Shown here one piece after another: positions 34,901 through 47,028 of a stretch of 64,000 bases of DNA (positions are counted from its first letter, which is position 1; every line of letters starts with the position of its first letter). The notes under the pieces are model-generated. The model worked only from the letters and a program-made list of their open reading frames with translations, was not told the origin of the DNA and made no database searches. The translations under genes and the position numbers were made by a program. Origin of the DNA: Solenopsis invicta (lineage: Eukaryota > Arthropoda > Insecta > Hymenoptera > Formicidae); the NCBI RefSeq assembly GCF_016802725.1, contig NC_052678.1, positions 1,838,501-1,902,500 of the forward strand, given 5' to 3'.

Positions 34901-37900
34901 TATATTGCGCTTGTGGACTAATTAAATATATCTGTGAGAGTTTTTCGCGCGAACACATTGCGGCACTTTAGGTTTATAAAACTCATGCAGATAAGACTTC
35001 CGATTCGGAGGGAGTTCCGTGGATTCAGCACCCCGAGTCGGCGAGTAGGACGCACGCGTACCCGCCCCTAAACAAAGGTTAAACCTGACGTGGAAGAAAA
35101 CGAAATCAATGGCACTGAATCCGACGCTTCTTGTCTCGCAAAAATCACGTTTAAAATTGACTTGTCATACACAGCCAGCGGCCCAAGTAATTCACTATAG
35201 AGTGCTACACCACGAGCGATGTCAACAATTTTAACGCCACAACGCAATAATTTGTCCGATGACAATTTTGAATGTTTAATATTTTTAAAACATAATACAA
35301 TAATGTTAAATGAACAAAATTGATTAAAAACTTTATAAATATTGTTTCATTTTATTGTACAACATGTTAAACTTACTTGCATAGAATATTTACTTATGTA
35401 TGCACATATAAAATATGTATAATACATAAATATTTTATCCAAATACATAAATCCCTATTTATTCTGAAATTTTAACTAAACATAACAAATTTTGACTAAA
35501 AATACCTAGGTACATTAAGGCTAGGTTAAATTTATATGAAAATCTCCACACCTCTTTTCATACTTTTCATAATCATTTTCTACGATATCTTTTATAAATG
35601 AAAGAAAAATCAATATGATTCATCAAATATTTAAGTCTGTTTAGCAGCTTCATTATTCAAGTGGTTTCAAACAGAGACATTTAATTATTATTAATATACA
35701 TTTTACATAGCTTTCAATTATTTAAGCACGACAATATTTGACTGATTTTAACAGTCAAGTTTAAAAATACTTATTATTATTGTTATTGTGCCCGTTTTGC
35801 CGAGCTTGAGAAACTGGCCGAAGGAAGATCAATTGATCTGACAAAAGAAGTGTAGCTTTTGTTTTGTTTTGAGACGCGGTGCTATCAACATATATTTTGA
35901 ATTAATCCGTCACGATTTAATTGTACAAAGTTGCACCATTAAAGTTAGTGTTTCTTTCGTAAAAAAGTGTTTGTTCATTTCGTGTCGCGCGAACGAATGT
36001 CCTTGCGCGAGTGAACTGTGTGCTCGTCTCGTTGAGTACATTATTTTATTATTTTAATTATTGTTACTATTATTATTATTATTAAAAACTCTTAATTTTA
36101 ATATTCTTTGTACTATACTGATTTGTCTTTAACGCTCTTTCGCGTAATACGCGATTAGCGATACGTTTGAGACGAATCCGTTTCAGCGCAAATAAATCGA
36201 ACGCACGAACCGGTATAGCGTGCATATGTATATAAGAAAGTTATTAGTTTTCATCGGAAAGACACTTTGTTATATATGATTAAATTCGTATAAAAATAAG
36301 CTTTAATTTTGTCATTAAAATATTTGAAAATTTTTAAAAACAAATGTGAAGAAAGTATAAAAAATAATTTAAAAAAAATTTTACCCCTTAGAATGTTTTA
36401 CCACTTTGAACTAAAATTGGGCACGAACAAAAAATATTTTTGTATTATGGATAAACTCCTCTATGTGTACACAAAATTTTAGAATTTTCTTGAATTTCCG
36501 AGTTCGCAAACCTTTCTTGTCAGCCACGAAACTGCTGTGATACTGTAACACACAAATATAAGATTTTAATTAGTTCTTTTGCCGATTAGTTCTCTTGCTG
36601 CGCTTTCTGGACGACTGTCATCGCGGAGATCGCGTATTTTGCCTATGAATATTGAGGGATTAATAGTGTAATATTAAATTTGTAATTTGTATGAAATTAT
36701 GTAATATTAAAAGCTTATAGCGCGCGCGTGGCACGCGTCTGTTTTGTCTAAGTAGTTAAAAATAAAAAAAGTAGTTAATTTAATACCTAATTGTTTGCTC
36801 GTTTAATTTGATCTTTTTATCTTTGTATATCTTTATTATACTATATTGTTTTCTTATAACTTTATTTATCAAGCAACGTGATAGCGGCACAACGTCAAAT
36901 ATGTACATAAAAAAATCGAAATGCAATATTTTCTTTCTACTTCATAATCATCTTCTACAGCCTCTATATTCTTTAGAAACTAGAGACTATAAAAGATGAT
37001 TGTAAATTTTGATTTAGATTACTATATTTTCTTTATATCACGGTAGCCAAAATTGCGATCTAGGCAATGTCGTGTTGCAATTTAGGACACTGGGGCATTT
37101 TGTAAAGCTTTGTTTATTTAATTGACAAATAAAAGAGAAAGAAAACTTTAATCCTATTAAGCTAATTCTAACAGTAATGTGATCATTACAAATAATTATA
37201 AACTTAGATCATTTATCGTTTTGCAATTCAGCTACAAAATGTGTCGAATAACAGTCACAATATCACGATTTTTATAAATATTAATAATAAAATTTATATT
37301 GCACTTAACGTTCCAAGTGTAATGAAGCATCACAACAGTAGTTTCCAAACAATCCCATAGAAAGTGTACAAATACAATAGTTAAATTTTTAAGTGTAGCG
37401 ATGCGATTTACATAGAAACCAGTATAACTTTAGCTATTTTATTTTACATTGTTTATAAGGTTTCACATGCCATCTCTCGTAATGAGCATTAAACTAATTA
37501 AAAATATTTTTTACCAATTGCAAATTTAATGTTTGTCGTTCATTATAGCAGATAGGATGTTTATCTTGCAACAACTGTAACAACTTTCAGCGCTCACTTG
37601 AATGTCATCTGAATGCAGCGCTCTCTTTAAAAAATAAGCCTTTATTCCTATGTTAACAGCCTATTCCATATTATCTACCTTTATCTTACCGTCTCCTTTA
37701 AAACACGATAATTCGCATTGATCTTTACATTCTATGACCTAAGTTTAATCATCTCTGTCATCAGTTTCTATTTATAAATTTTACGGACGAGGAATGCGAC
37801 GTTGAGCAAAATGACGCAAATTCGGCGAGAGACCGGCACGCATGTCCGGGAATCGAAGTGTCCAACAGGTGGTTCGCATGCCGCTCGTCGCCAATTGCAT

Positions 37901-40080
37901 TTGCGTATCCTTGCGAAACCTGCTGACACGACGTTAAAAAAAAAGAGAGAAGAAACCTCGGATTAATGCGAGGAGTCGCATTTAGCTTGAACGAGTCCGG
38001 GTTTCCGATGACGTCACGAGCGGTAAACTCCTCGAGAAGAATCACGTTGCCTTGCATCCGCGTGACGGACACTTGTGCACGTATTTTTCTTCGTCTTTCA
38101 CTCTTTTTCTTTCTCTCTCTTTCTATCTTCCTTTTTCCTCGCTTTTCTTCTACGGTCTCATCGGAATTCTTTACTTTCTCGTGAATTTTCAGGTCTATTT
38201 CTGAGATTGTCTACCGAGGTTTTTTGAAGAACATTTCTTAGATGCGTTTTTTTTCCTTTACCTTTATTATTCTACCTTTCTTTACCTTTACCTTTATCTC
38301 TATTGTTGTTTTATACTTAAGATTCCGAGCAAATAATTCTCAATAGTATTCAAACATTGAATGTTTTCAGGTAAGAGTGAAATATCGACAGAGATATCAA
38401 CTGACCCTCTTAAGTGTTATCAAGTGTGTGTTTCATTGATCGTTTGACAATAGCAAGATTCAAACTTATTAAATAAATAAATTACGTGCTACGATTGTAG
38501 GTGGATTTAACTGCCAGCTTTATAAAATTATTTAACGCGGCTCGTTCAAAAATCATTTCAAATTCTGAGCGCGATTACATATTCATTAAAATAAAACCAA
38601 AAATTTATCAAGTAATCAACTATTAATGGGCTAATAAGAGTAATCGCGGTTGTTGATGCGTAGGAGAAAAATTTATCAGTTATCTGAGCGTATCATATAC
38701 GATTCACTTAGATTTAAGGTTCTGTGCAAGATGAATAATTATAATTATGTACTATTTCACGAATTTAATTATATTTTCATACGTCTACGACTCAACAAAC
38801 GAATTTCTGGGCTTTTCTGGTAAAAATTTTTCTCAAATTTTTTTATATATATTAATTATAAAATATCTTAAGTTTTTAAGATTTTTGTTGTATAATTTTT
38901 GATAAAATGTTATAAAATTTTAAAAAAATTGAAAGTATTTTATAGAAATTACAGGATGAGAAATTTCAGAATATTTCAGAATTTACGTGAAGAATTCTAA
39001 GAGAAGATGTAGACTTTTTGAGAATTTCTAAGTATTTCCAAAAAATGTTCTAATTTGTATAAAAATTATGACAAAAATTTTCACCAATTTATATAGTACA
39101 CATATGGCACGACAACGCGTATTCAAATCGGATTTATACTTTTTTTTTTTAAATAAACCTTGGCCAAAACAATTGCAAAACAATTTCAAAACAATTTGGC
39201 ATTTTACATGCAAAACACAACACATTCTCGGGAGGAAACGATGAATCGACTGCACATTTTATTGACTCCTTGCTACACCGCTTACTGAATTTTAGTACTG
39301 ACTCCGATAGTTTTATTTTATTTTTATTTTTATTCATTCTTATATTATACAACATTGTTATTTATCATTTCTTATAAAAAATTATTGTATTATGAGATAA
39401 TATTGGTATAAAATATCAGTGAAATTGTTAAAATCCGTTAATCTTTGCATATAATTTATACACTAAAAAAATGTTAATGTGCTTGAAATTCGGCCAACAG
39501 ATGAGTGCTGAAGACCAAGTGTGTATGAAGTCAAAGCCGCATTCTAATACCTATTTAATAAATAATCTCAAACCCACATCACCATTTTTTGCTCATTATT
39601 TGTTTGGCCAGCTTCTATTTCATATTTCATAAAGCCTAATAGTGGAGAGATCTTTCGCGTTTGCTCGACTCTGATCAGAATGTTCAAGAATGTTAAAGGC
39701 TCGCGTATATCAGTCGAAGGCCATCGTGCACTACGTCTGGCGACAGTATCGTTTGTTAAACGGCAGTCGTCTCTGCCATTTGCTCGTTTGGTTTCCTCCT
39801 TCTCTACCATATGTAACTATCCCTCTTCCAAGCCAGTTATATCATATCTCTCCTCGTCTGTCTGTCCTTCTCTCCGTCTCTCTGCTCTCCTCTTCTACTC
39901 TTATTCTCTCTCTCTCTCTCTCCCTCTCTCGTTGTATCAACCTCCCCCGCACTCTGCGTCTCTCTTCACGCTGTCGGTCACGTTCTCCTCCTCTTGGGCA
40001 AGCACTTGCGTATCGGTCGGTCGGTCGGTCTGGTCCCTTCTTTCTAGTGTGTTTGCGCTCAGTTAGCTCGGTATCGCATT
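34901..40080. other. Intergenic region upstream of the 40-kb promoter
   Basis: Mostly AT-rich. A GC-richer patch at 34980-35270 carries a minus frame (35068-35265, 65 residues, with LLRCGVKIVDIARGVALYSE) that I do not recognise; it begins at a non-ATG codon and may be a decayed coding fragment. Another patch at 37760-38200 has no clear gene. From about 39700 the sequence becomes pyrimidine- and CpG-rich toward the promoter at 40 kb. Confidence 0.3.
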
Positions 40081-40237
40081 ATGCTACGGTCAGACCGCGT
40101 CGCAGGGTGCTGCAGCCGTACCGTGTCAGCGCCGCCGAATCGCTTCGCCTCCCGCAGTGCGCCCTCGATTGAATTTACCGGCGGGAATTCCTGCGGCGCG
40201 CACGGGCAGCCGCTGGCATGCGAGCACCGGCGGGAAA
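39880..40237 (+). promoter_or_regulatory. CpG-rich promoter/5' UTR of a possible upstream BCAR3 first exon
   Basis: A (CT)n tract at 39903-39935, a GGTC repeat at 40017-40032, an initiator-like TCAGTT at 40058-40063 and a CpG-rich leader precede an ATG at 40238. The composition matches that of the first exons at 47.0 kb and 61.0 kb. No TATA box was evident. Confidence 0.45.
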
Positions 40238-40280
40238 ATGGGAAAGACCGCCAGCAAACTGAAGTCCCGAAGAAGCCAAA
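40238..40280 (+). CDS. BCAR3: Possible alternative first coding exon of BCAR3, myristoylation-type start
   Basis: The ATG has a good context (GGAAAATGG). It encodes MGKTASKLKSRRSQ and stops at a GT donor (A|GTCAGT at 40281) in phase 1, the same phase as the established first exon at 47077, so it could splice to the exon at 47615. Gly2, Ser6 and Lys7 fit the N-myristoylation pattern. The frame also stays open to a stronger donor GAG|GTGCGT at 40453 (72 codons, phase 0). That would instead fit the phase-0 acceptor at 54489 or an internal site at 47659. No other + strand gene lies between here and BCAR3, which favours this assignment, but it is an inference. Confidence 0.4.
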
Positions 40281-40453
40281 GTCAGTGCGAATTTACCTAT
40301 GCCACGTGGTACCATCGTGCCCCGGTGGCTCCCTGTATCTTGCACGCTCGTCATTCATTTCTCTTCAGAGTTTGCCGCCCCTTCGATAGGAAATATCAAC
40401 GGGCGGTGAACCCTGGCGACATTCCGCCAAGATTCTCGCTAGTGCGTAACGAG

Positions 40454-41234
40454 GTGCGTATTTGCGCTAGGGCAAAGAGCTGCGACTGACTCGTTCCAAT
40501 TTCAACGATGTTCCTACGAATTGTCTGTCCGCCGTATCGCCGGATTATTGTTAATACGACTGTTAATAAATACGAGGATCGTTAAATGTGTGCGCAGTCG
40601 AGTATCTGGCAAGAAACAGGCGACAGTGATGCTTATCGGTGATGCATGTATGCATGCACGCGGATCGCATTGCGGGGACACGTGTGCGCTCCGTTTTACG
40701 ATCCCGCTCCGTTACCCGAGCCGCACATCCGCGCGACATTACGCGATTGTCGCTTTCTGCAATGGAAAACCACGTTTGCCGATTGTAACGTTACGTAAAT
40801 CCCGAGTGACGCGCTCGAAGGATGAAGAAATGTCGGTCATCGTCGGTGATTCGACACGTGCGACCGCATAAGAGTCACTGCTATATGAGACCGCATGATT
40901 ATCGTTCAAGCAATTATATCCCCGCGATATCCGGAAGTGAGTTACGAAATGACTGGTCGGTCGTATATACTTCAATTAATCATCGAACGATATTTTAACG
41001 AGAGACGAATACGAAAATCTCGATGTTTATCGTCGAGTGACGCCTACGATTCGATCACGGGGGCGTGTAACATTTCAAATCGAAATGGATTCAATTATCA
41101 TTCAAAAGAGAAACTCGTCGAATAGAAAACTCTAGTCGAATGAAATCTGATGTTTATCAGAAAAATCGATTTATCATGTTATTAATGTTAATGTTGTTCA
41201 GATGAAGAGATAAAAATAGAAAAAAAGGTGAAAT
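40454..41234. other. Presumed intron or flank after the 40-kb exon
   Basis: The GC-richer tail of the promoter region fades into AT-rich DNA. Open frames at 40521-41125 have no motif and are taken as noncoding. Confidence 0.35.
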
Positions 41235-42457
41235 TAAGGAGATTCTCCAGACTTTTCAGATAATGTAAAAACTTGATCAAGTTTTAAAAATAAATTTATG
41301 ATTAATATATAAATAATTTTCTAAAATAGAGCTAAGATTGAGTCTTATGAAAGAGTTTTAAGTAATTTAATCGGAGTAATATAACAATTTTGATAAATCA
41401 CGTTTATAAAGAAGAATAGAGTTTAAAGAACGTTATGGAATGGAGAAATAAAGTTACAATATATCATTTTCATATAAGAGTACGAAACGTTAGTGCATTA
41501 TACAATTCTCTTTAGCATAACTCCGCCTATTTATGCCTCGAGGGAATTTATGCCGCAAAAATCGGAAAAAAAATAGAAAAGTGAAGGTAATTTACACGCA
41601 ATCACTCACTCATATGCCCGATCATATTAATATTTTATATAGAAAATGAAAATATTTATTATAATTATGTTATTCCTTATGAACAAACACTAAAAAGTTA
41701 CGGATAGGTGCTTCCAAAACACATTTCTTATTACATTATCTAATCTTACGGACAGATTGAAATCAAACTACCACAGATTATGTGTTACCATCTAAAGTCT
41801 CTAATAAATTAAGCATCGTTATTTCGTTATTTGTTATTAACTTGGAAAAAATTAACAATTTGTTATCTTATCACTCTCACCCCTATTTATATTCTTTGTT
41901 CAGTTTGATCTTTTGTACATTGTTCATTTGTTTGCGATATATGGAAAATTATTGCGCAAACATTATAATCAATAAACAAAATAGCACTCACCTTTTATTG
42001 ACAATAAGTAACAAAAACGGGAAATGTGAGTCAGCGCGGAAATTATGACGTAAACATAATCAATAAACAAATTTTAATGTGTTGTTCAGATTCGCAAAAA
42101 ATTAGATAGCACCGCTTAATAAATGATGATTGCAACGGACGCAGTTTTCATCATTTATTAAACGATGCGATTAAGTTTGTTTTTTTACGAATCTGAATGA
42201 CATATTAAAGTTTGCTTATAATTTTGCGCAATAATTTCTGCGCTGATTCACATTTCTCGTTTTTATTACTTATTATTTTTAAACGGTGAGTCCTATAACA
42301 TTTAATTTAATAACGAATCTCGAATTATAGCATTTTATTTTTTATTATTTTAAAATTTTGAAGACTGCAATGCCAAAAGTCTTTTAGTTAAAAGATATAA
42401 ATGAATGAGAAGTCAGGTAATGCCTCTCTCTATTTTTCAAATTGGAGAATCTCCTTA
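41235..42457. mobile_element. MITE-like element with TAAGGAGATTCTCCA ends
   Basis: TAAGGAGATTCTCCA at 41235 and its reverse complement ending at 42457 are perfect 15-bp inverted ends. The interior holds an independent palindromic element (42003-42274) and no coding region. Confidence 0.5.
42003..42274. mobile_element. Near-perfect palindromic MITE nested in the previous element
   Basis: The left arm from AATAAGTAACAAAAACGGGA and the right arm, reversed, AATAAGTAATAAAAACGAGA match over about 130 bases and meet at AATAAATGATGA around 42139. Part of the arm (TATTGCGCAAAC-TTATAA, CAATAAACAAA) also occurs just outside at 41950-41980. Confidence 0.55.
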
Positions 42458-43129
42458 GAGTTTTGACTCTACAATATCAATTAAAAGTTGAATTTTAAAA
42501 ACTGCAGACTTATTCTTTTTTTTCCGAACAAGTAACAAATCAATAATCAATAACACAAATTGTGGTCGTGAATACACAAATTTTATCCCTGAAATCAATT
42601 GCAAAAAGAAAACAATAACAAATTTGGCTTATGCAGCAAACTATTTTTTTTTTTAATTTTGAATACTTAATTTTTAAAAGAGTATATAAATGTAAATAAA
42701 TTTTTGTATATACGAATATTTATTAATGCGCCGAGAAAAAAAATTATTAGTTTAATTAAAATTTTTAACTTACATAAATTTCTTCAGTTTAAATATTTAT
42801 GTATTTAAGTTAAATATATAAATGCTTAAACTGAAATTTAAATATTTATGTTGTACATAAATACTTAAACTAAAAAAATTGTATCAAGTTTAAAAATTTA
42901 ATCAAATTAATAACTCTTAGTATATTTACTATATAAAGAATTTTATTTAAAATGCTACTTTCTTATCAAATTTGCAAATAAGTATTATAAAACATGTTTT
43001 TATACAAGAATCAAGAGCAAACAAAAAATTAAATAACTTTTTAAACTAAGAAAAAATAAATTTGAATTTTACAGATATTTAAACATACATGATAATATAA
43101 TAATCTTCAAAATTTTTTTATTTTTGGTA
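42458..43129. other. AT-rich DNA
   Basis: Very AT-rich. An inverted TTTAAATATTTATG-type word pair lies at 42787-42880. No gene. Confidence 0.4.
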
Positions 43130-44388
43130 ATACTTTGAAATGTGATATATAAAAAAAGTCACTAATACTAGCATACCACTTTGTTCTTGAATAATATTTC
43201 TTAAACAAAAGCTAAAAATAAAAACATGAACACAAACTAGAAAGTATTTTATTAAATATATTATAGCAATTTTTACAATACTGTTTCGTATTTTATAAAA
43301 TGAATGTTTTTGTAATATAATCCAAAAAGAGCGTTTGAGAAATTAGATTCCAAAACTGGTACAGTAAGCACAGTGAAAATGTTTTTTTCAATCAAATCAT
43401 TTGCTTTAAATAAATATTATTAAAAAATAATTTAGTTTTAAATTTAAGAAATAATTTTGTTAACAAGTAAATAAAGTTTAAAAAATATTTATTTAAAATA
43501 AAACATTTTTTTAGTGCAATAATAACAGAATTCAGACACGGTTCCGTATGAAAGAAGTTAATTATAAAATAAATTGATAAATTAACAAGGAAAACAAAAA
43601 ATGTTTATTGATGCCAATTTTTTTGGTAACTTTTGAAGCTAAAATAAAAATTTATGTGTTGCAGCGTTTATCAGCGTGCAGCTTTGTTTTTGAGTTATGA
43701 ATATTTTAAATGCGAAAAATTGAACAATTGATCTGACGAATCGGATTCGCATTTGAAGCTCGGCAACTTTTTTTGTATGTATCCTGTTTTGTTTGCTACT
43801 TCTTTCAACAATTTCAATATTGATATCATAATATATTATAAATAACAATAAATACAAAATAGTAATATTTCTTGATATTTAACTGTGATTGCTGTGTCGA
43901 TATTTTAATTAAATGTTACAGCAGCAAATTTTTTCAATTAACCAATAAAATCTTTATTATAATATAAACAAAAATTGGTGTGGAAAGCATCAAAAAATCA
44001 AATTTCTTCATGTAAGCAAAATATATGTCTATTTAAGATTATAAATTCTTTCAATAAGATTTTATATTCTTGCTTATATATAAAACTTTGAATAGTTAAT
44101 TTGAATTAATTTTTCTCTGTGCACTATTGTTTAAAATTACTATATGCAATTTTCAAGAGAAAGTCGTAAAAATTTTATTTTTATTTTACAAAAATTTATT
44201 TTTAGCAGATTTTGTATAGAAAAAAATCACAAACGTATAAACTGTGAATTTTTATTTTTTAATTGTTTAAATAGATTTAGTTTAAGTATATTTTTACCGG
44301 CATTAACAATACAATGCAATGTTTAGTTTCTGAGAAATAAGGAAATACCGCTTTAGAAGGTCAATGACCAGTATTGACTTTCTTGTAC
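43130..44388 (+). repeat. Dispersed repeat, copy 2
   Basis: Same orientation and order of shared words as copy 1 at 10856-11786, with an extra segment at about 43390-43510. The small open frames within it have no recognisable motif. Confidence 0.55.
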
Positions 44389-46167
44389 ATCAGGGATTCT
44401 CTTTAAGAAAAAGAGTGAACACAGAATTGTTTTCAAACTCTCTCGTGCACTGGAATTCATGTACAATAAATCTACGATTGATCGCGCATCATGTGTCGCA
44501 AGACCGCGGTGAAAGTAGAATTTTTTGCTGCGTTCGTGTGAACGCGACGTGTAATTTGCACGCCGTTACATAAACCGCATTCTATCGCTATCATTATTTT
44601 GAAAACCATGGGAGAACGCGCGTTTCTCGCAGCGCTCTGAAAGTCTCGATAAACGATTCGCGTTTCGTTGGCTCTTTCTCTCCGCGAACGAACGCAACTC
44701 GATTGAAATTCCTCTTGCGCGGTTCACGCACGTAATTACACGATGACGAAGGAAACGGGGACCTCCTGAGCCCAGGTTACATTCGCATAAAAGTACTGTT
44801 TGACGAAAGTAAACGTGGACGTTCAAAAACATACGTACAATATCTTAACATTCTAGCAGCGGCATACTTTCCTAGGGTCAACGCTTTAGTAAAAGCGTTA
44901 TTATTTTATATATACAGTACATATAATGTTTTTATATATAAATATTTATCTCGTGCTCGTTATTGTAATACAATAATGCAAATATCAAAGGCCAAGTACG
45001 AGAAAACCAAAGCATCTTTAAAGCAGACTCGAAAAAGTAACTTTTGGTCGTTACAATATATTTTTTTATATTAATTATTATATACAAGCAATTTGTTCAA
45101 TTATATTGCTTAAGTGATAGAAAAACACTGAGTTAGGTAGAAAATATATAGTCTCGCGTCAATTATTTGAATAAAGAATATTAGAAGCATAATAATTATT
45201 TACATCTCTTTGATTTGCTTGTACCTAATCTTGGATATTTATATTATTTTATATGTATGTATGTATTATTTTCTGAATATCTTCATCATTAACACTTTTA
45301 ATTTCAAATTAATTTTATTTGAAAGATTTTTCCATTTATTTATTGTTCCTAATAATGTAGAGATGGTATCTGAAATTTTTTTCATAATTTTCTTATTAGT
45401 AATTTTGAAAAAATCAAAATGTCATTGTTGTTGCTCTTCAAATATCGATTAGATTGATATCTGTATTAATATGAAAACTGTCATAGCAGAGCAACGACGC
45501 GTGCAAAAAAAATTGTCAAATTATCAATTTTTAAAATCATATAATTTATTTAAAATTAAACAAACTAATTTATGTTTATTTATTTTTATATATTTTTGAA
45601 AGGAATTTCTTTCATAACTTGAAAACTGTTGTTTTATTTCACATTTAATATTTTAATTAAGAACAATAGTAAATTAATTAACAATATATAAAATTGGTTC
45701 TTTCTATGAAATACTTTCAATAAAAAATATTCTGAAAAGTACCTAATCGCTCTAAGCAAAATAAACTTTTATTATCGCAGTTCTTTCTAAAAAAAAAAAA
45801 CAAACACTGATTCTCTAAGTGAAATAATTTCCAAGAAAGCCAAATGTGAGAACAGATTGTGAACGTTATCAAGCGAATTCTGCATCAAGCGGTAAAATAT
45901 TTAACTTGTTTTATCTCTGCCACACCGTCTGCGCTACCGTGTATGATGAAAGTACAGTATGGTCTGCAAAATTACGTATTTTTATCTTTTCTTTTTAATT
46001 ACCAGACAGTTTTTTTATATTTAATGAGATACATTTTACGACCGACAAATTCTGTCTTTTTTTTTAATTTATTTCTATTTCTCTCTCGGCCCGTGATTGA
46101 ATTGTCGTCGTTGAAACTACCGTGTTAAAAAAATTACGTCCAAAAATAATTCGATTTTTGAGTTATA
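44389..46167. other. AT-rich DNA with one GC-richer patch
   Basis: The patch at 44400-44850 is CpG-richer, with open frames on both strands but no recognisable product. It could be a regulatory segment of BCAR3. The rest is AT-rich with nothing identified. Confidence 0.3.
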
Positions 46168-46292
46168 CCCTAACAGCACAAGATATCATATGAATATTCC
46201 AGATATCATACGAACATTCGTCCAGTATCGTGATATCGTACGTATATTTGTAAAATATCACAATATTCGTTCGATATTATGTGCTGTTAGGG
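46168..46292. mobile_element. Small MITE with CCCTAACAGCACA ends and GATATC repeats
   Basis: CCCTAACAGCACA at 46168 and TGTGCTGTTAGGG ending at 46292 are inverted ends (the right side reads ATGTGCTGTTAGGG). The 100-bp interior is built of GATATCAT/GATATCGTA words in both orientations. No coding region. Confidence 0.6.
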
Positions 46293-46505
46293 CAATTATT
46301 ATGGCAATTCCGTAAATGTACACGAAAAGCGAGATCAATAACTTGGCGGTGAGGAGAATTGAGTCTGAACTGTCTCTGACTTTTGCGGTCGATGGCGCTT
46401 CTCCAAACATCGCATAGATATCTCCGGTAAACAGGGACGTTATCACCATCGCCAGGTATTATGTTCGCTCGCGAGGGACACGAGAGATACGCTGAAAGAA
46501 CGAGT

Positions 46506-46538
46506 TATATATATATATATATATATCTACACATGCAT

Positions 46539-46633
<95 letters not shown>
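46506..46633 (+). repeat. (TA)n followed by long (CA)n microsatellite
   Basis: TA repeat at 46506-46526 and an almost pure AC repeat at 46538-46633. The Cys-Val and His-Thr frames across it are artefacts. It lies about 400 bp upstream of the BCAR3 start codon. Confidence 0.95.
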
Positions 46634-46636
<3 letters not shown>

Positions 46637-46689
46637 AGAGATGTATACATATGTGTATAATATAGACAAAAAGAGAGGAACGAGCAGGT

Positions 46690-47028
46690 AGACGCAACGA
46701 GTGCAAAGGTGAGAAAGAGATGGAGAAGTGGTAGCGAGCACGAGAGAAAGAGAGAGGCGAACGACTTAACAAACCGGCATTCCTTCTACTCCGCTTTTTC
46801 AAACGTGTACAAGCCGCCGCGCCGCGCCGCAGCCGCCGCGCGCTGCACAGAGCGACCGGCCGCACTCGCGGTGCATTCAAGTCCGACGCGAGAGAGCCGT
46901 TTACAACACACTCGCGCGCATTACGCGGCTCGGACAAGCTCAATGAAGTTGCGATCGTCACACCGTCCGCCAGCATCCTCGTGCGAGTATCGTTGCACAA
47001 CGCGGACGTGAACACCGGCTACGCCAGA
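46690..47028 (+). promoter_or_regulatory. BCAR3: CpG-rich promoter/5' UTR of BCAR3
   Basis: A GC- and CpG-rich segment (runs such as GCCGCCGCGCCGCGCCGC near 46812-46830) immediately upstream of the ATG at 47029, bounded upstream by the (CA)n repeat. The reading frame of the ATG is open for a stretch upstream, but no better start was found. Confidence 0.5.

Noticed and set aside
39680..40172. Ser/Leu-rich frames of 128 and 160 codons
   Set aside because: They arise from the pyrimidine-rich promoter region and end before or out of frame with the ATG at 40238.
46459..47015. Cys-Val, His-Thr and related long frames
   Set aside because: Products of the (CA)n microsatellite and the CpG-rich leader; no domain.
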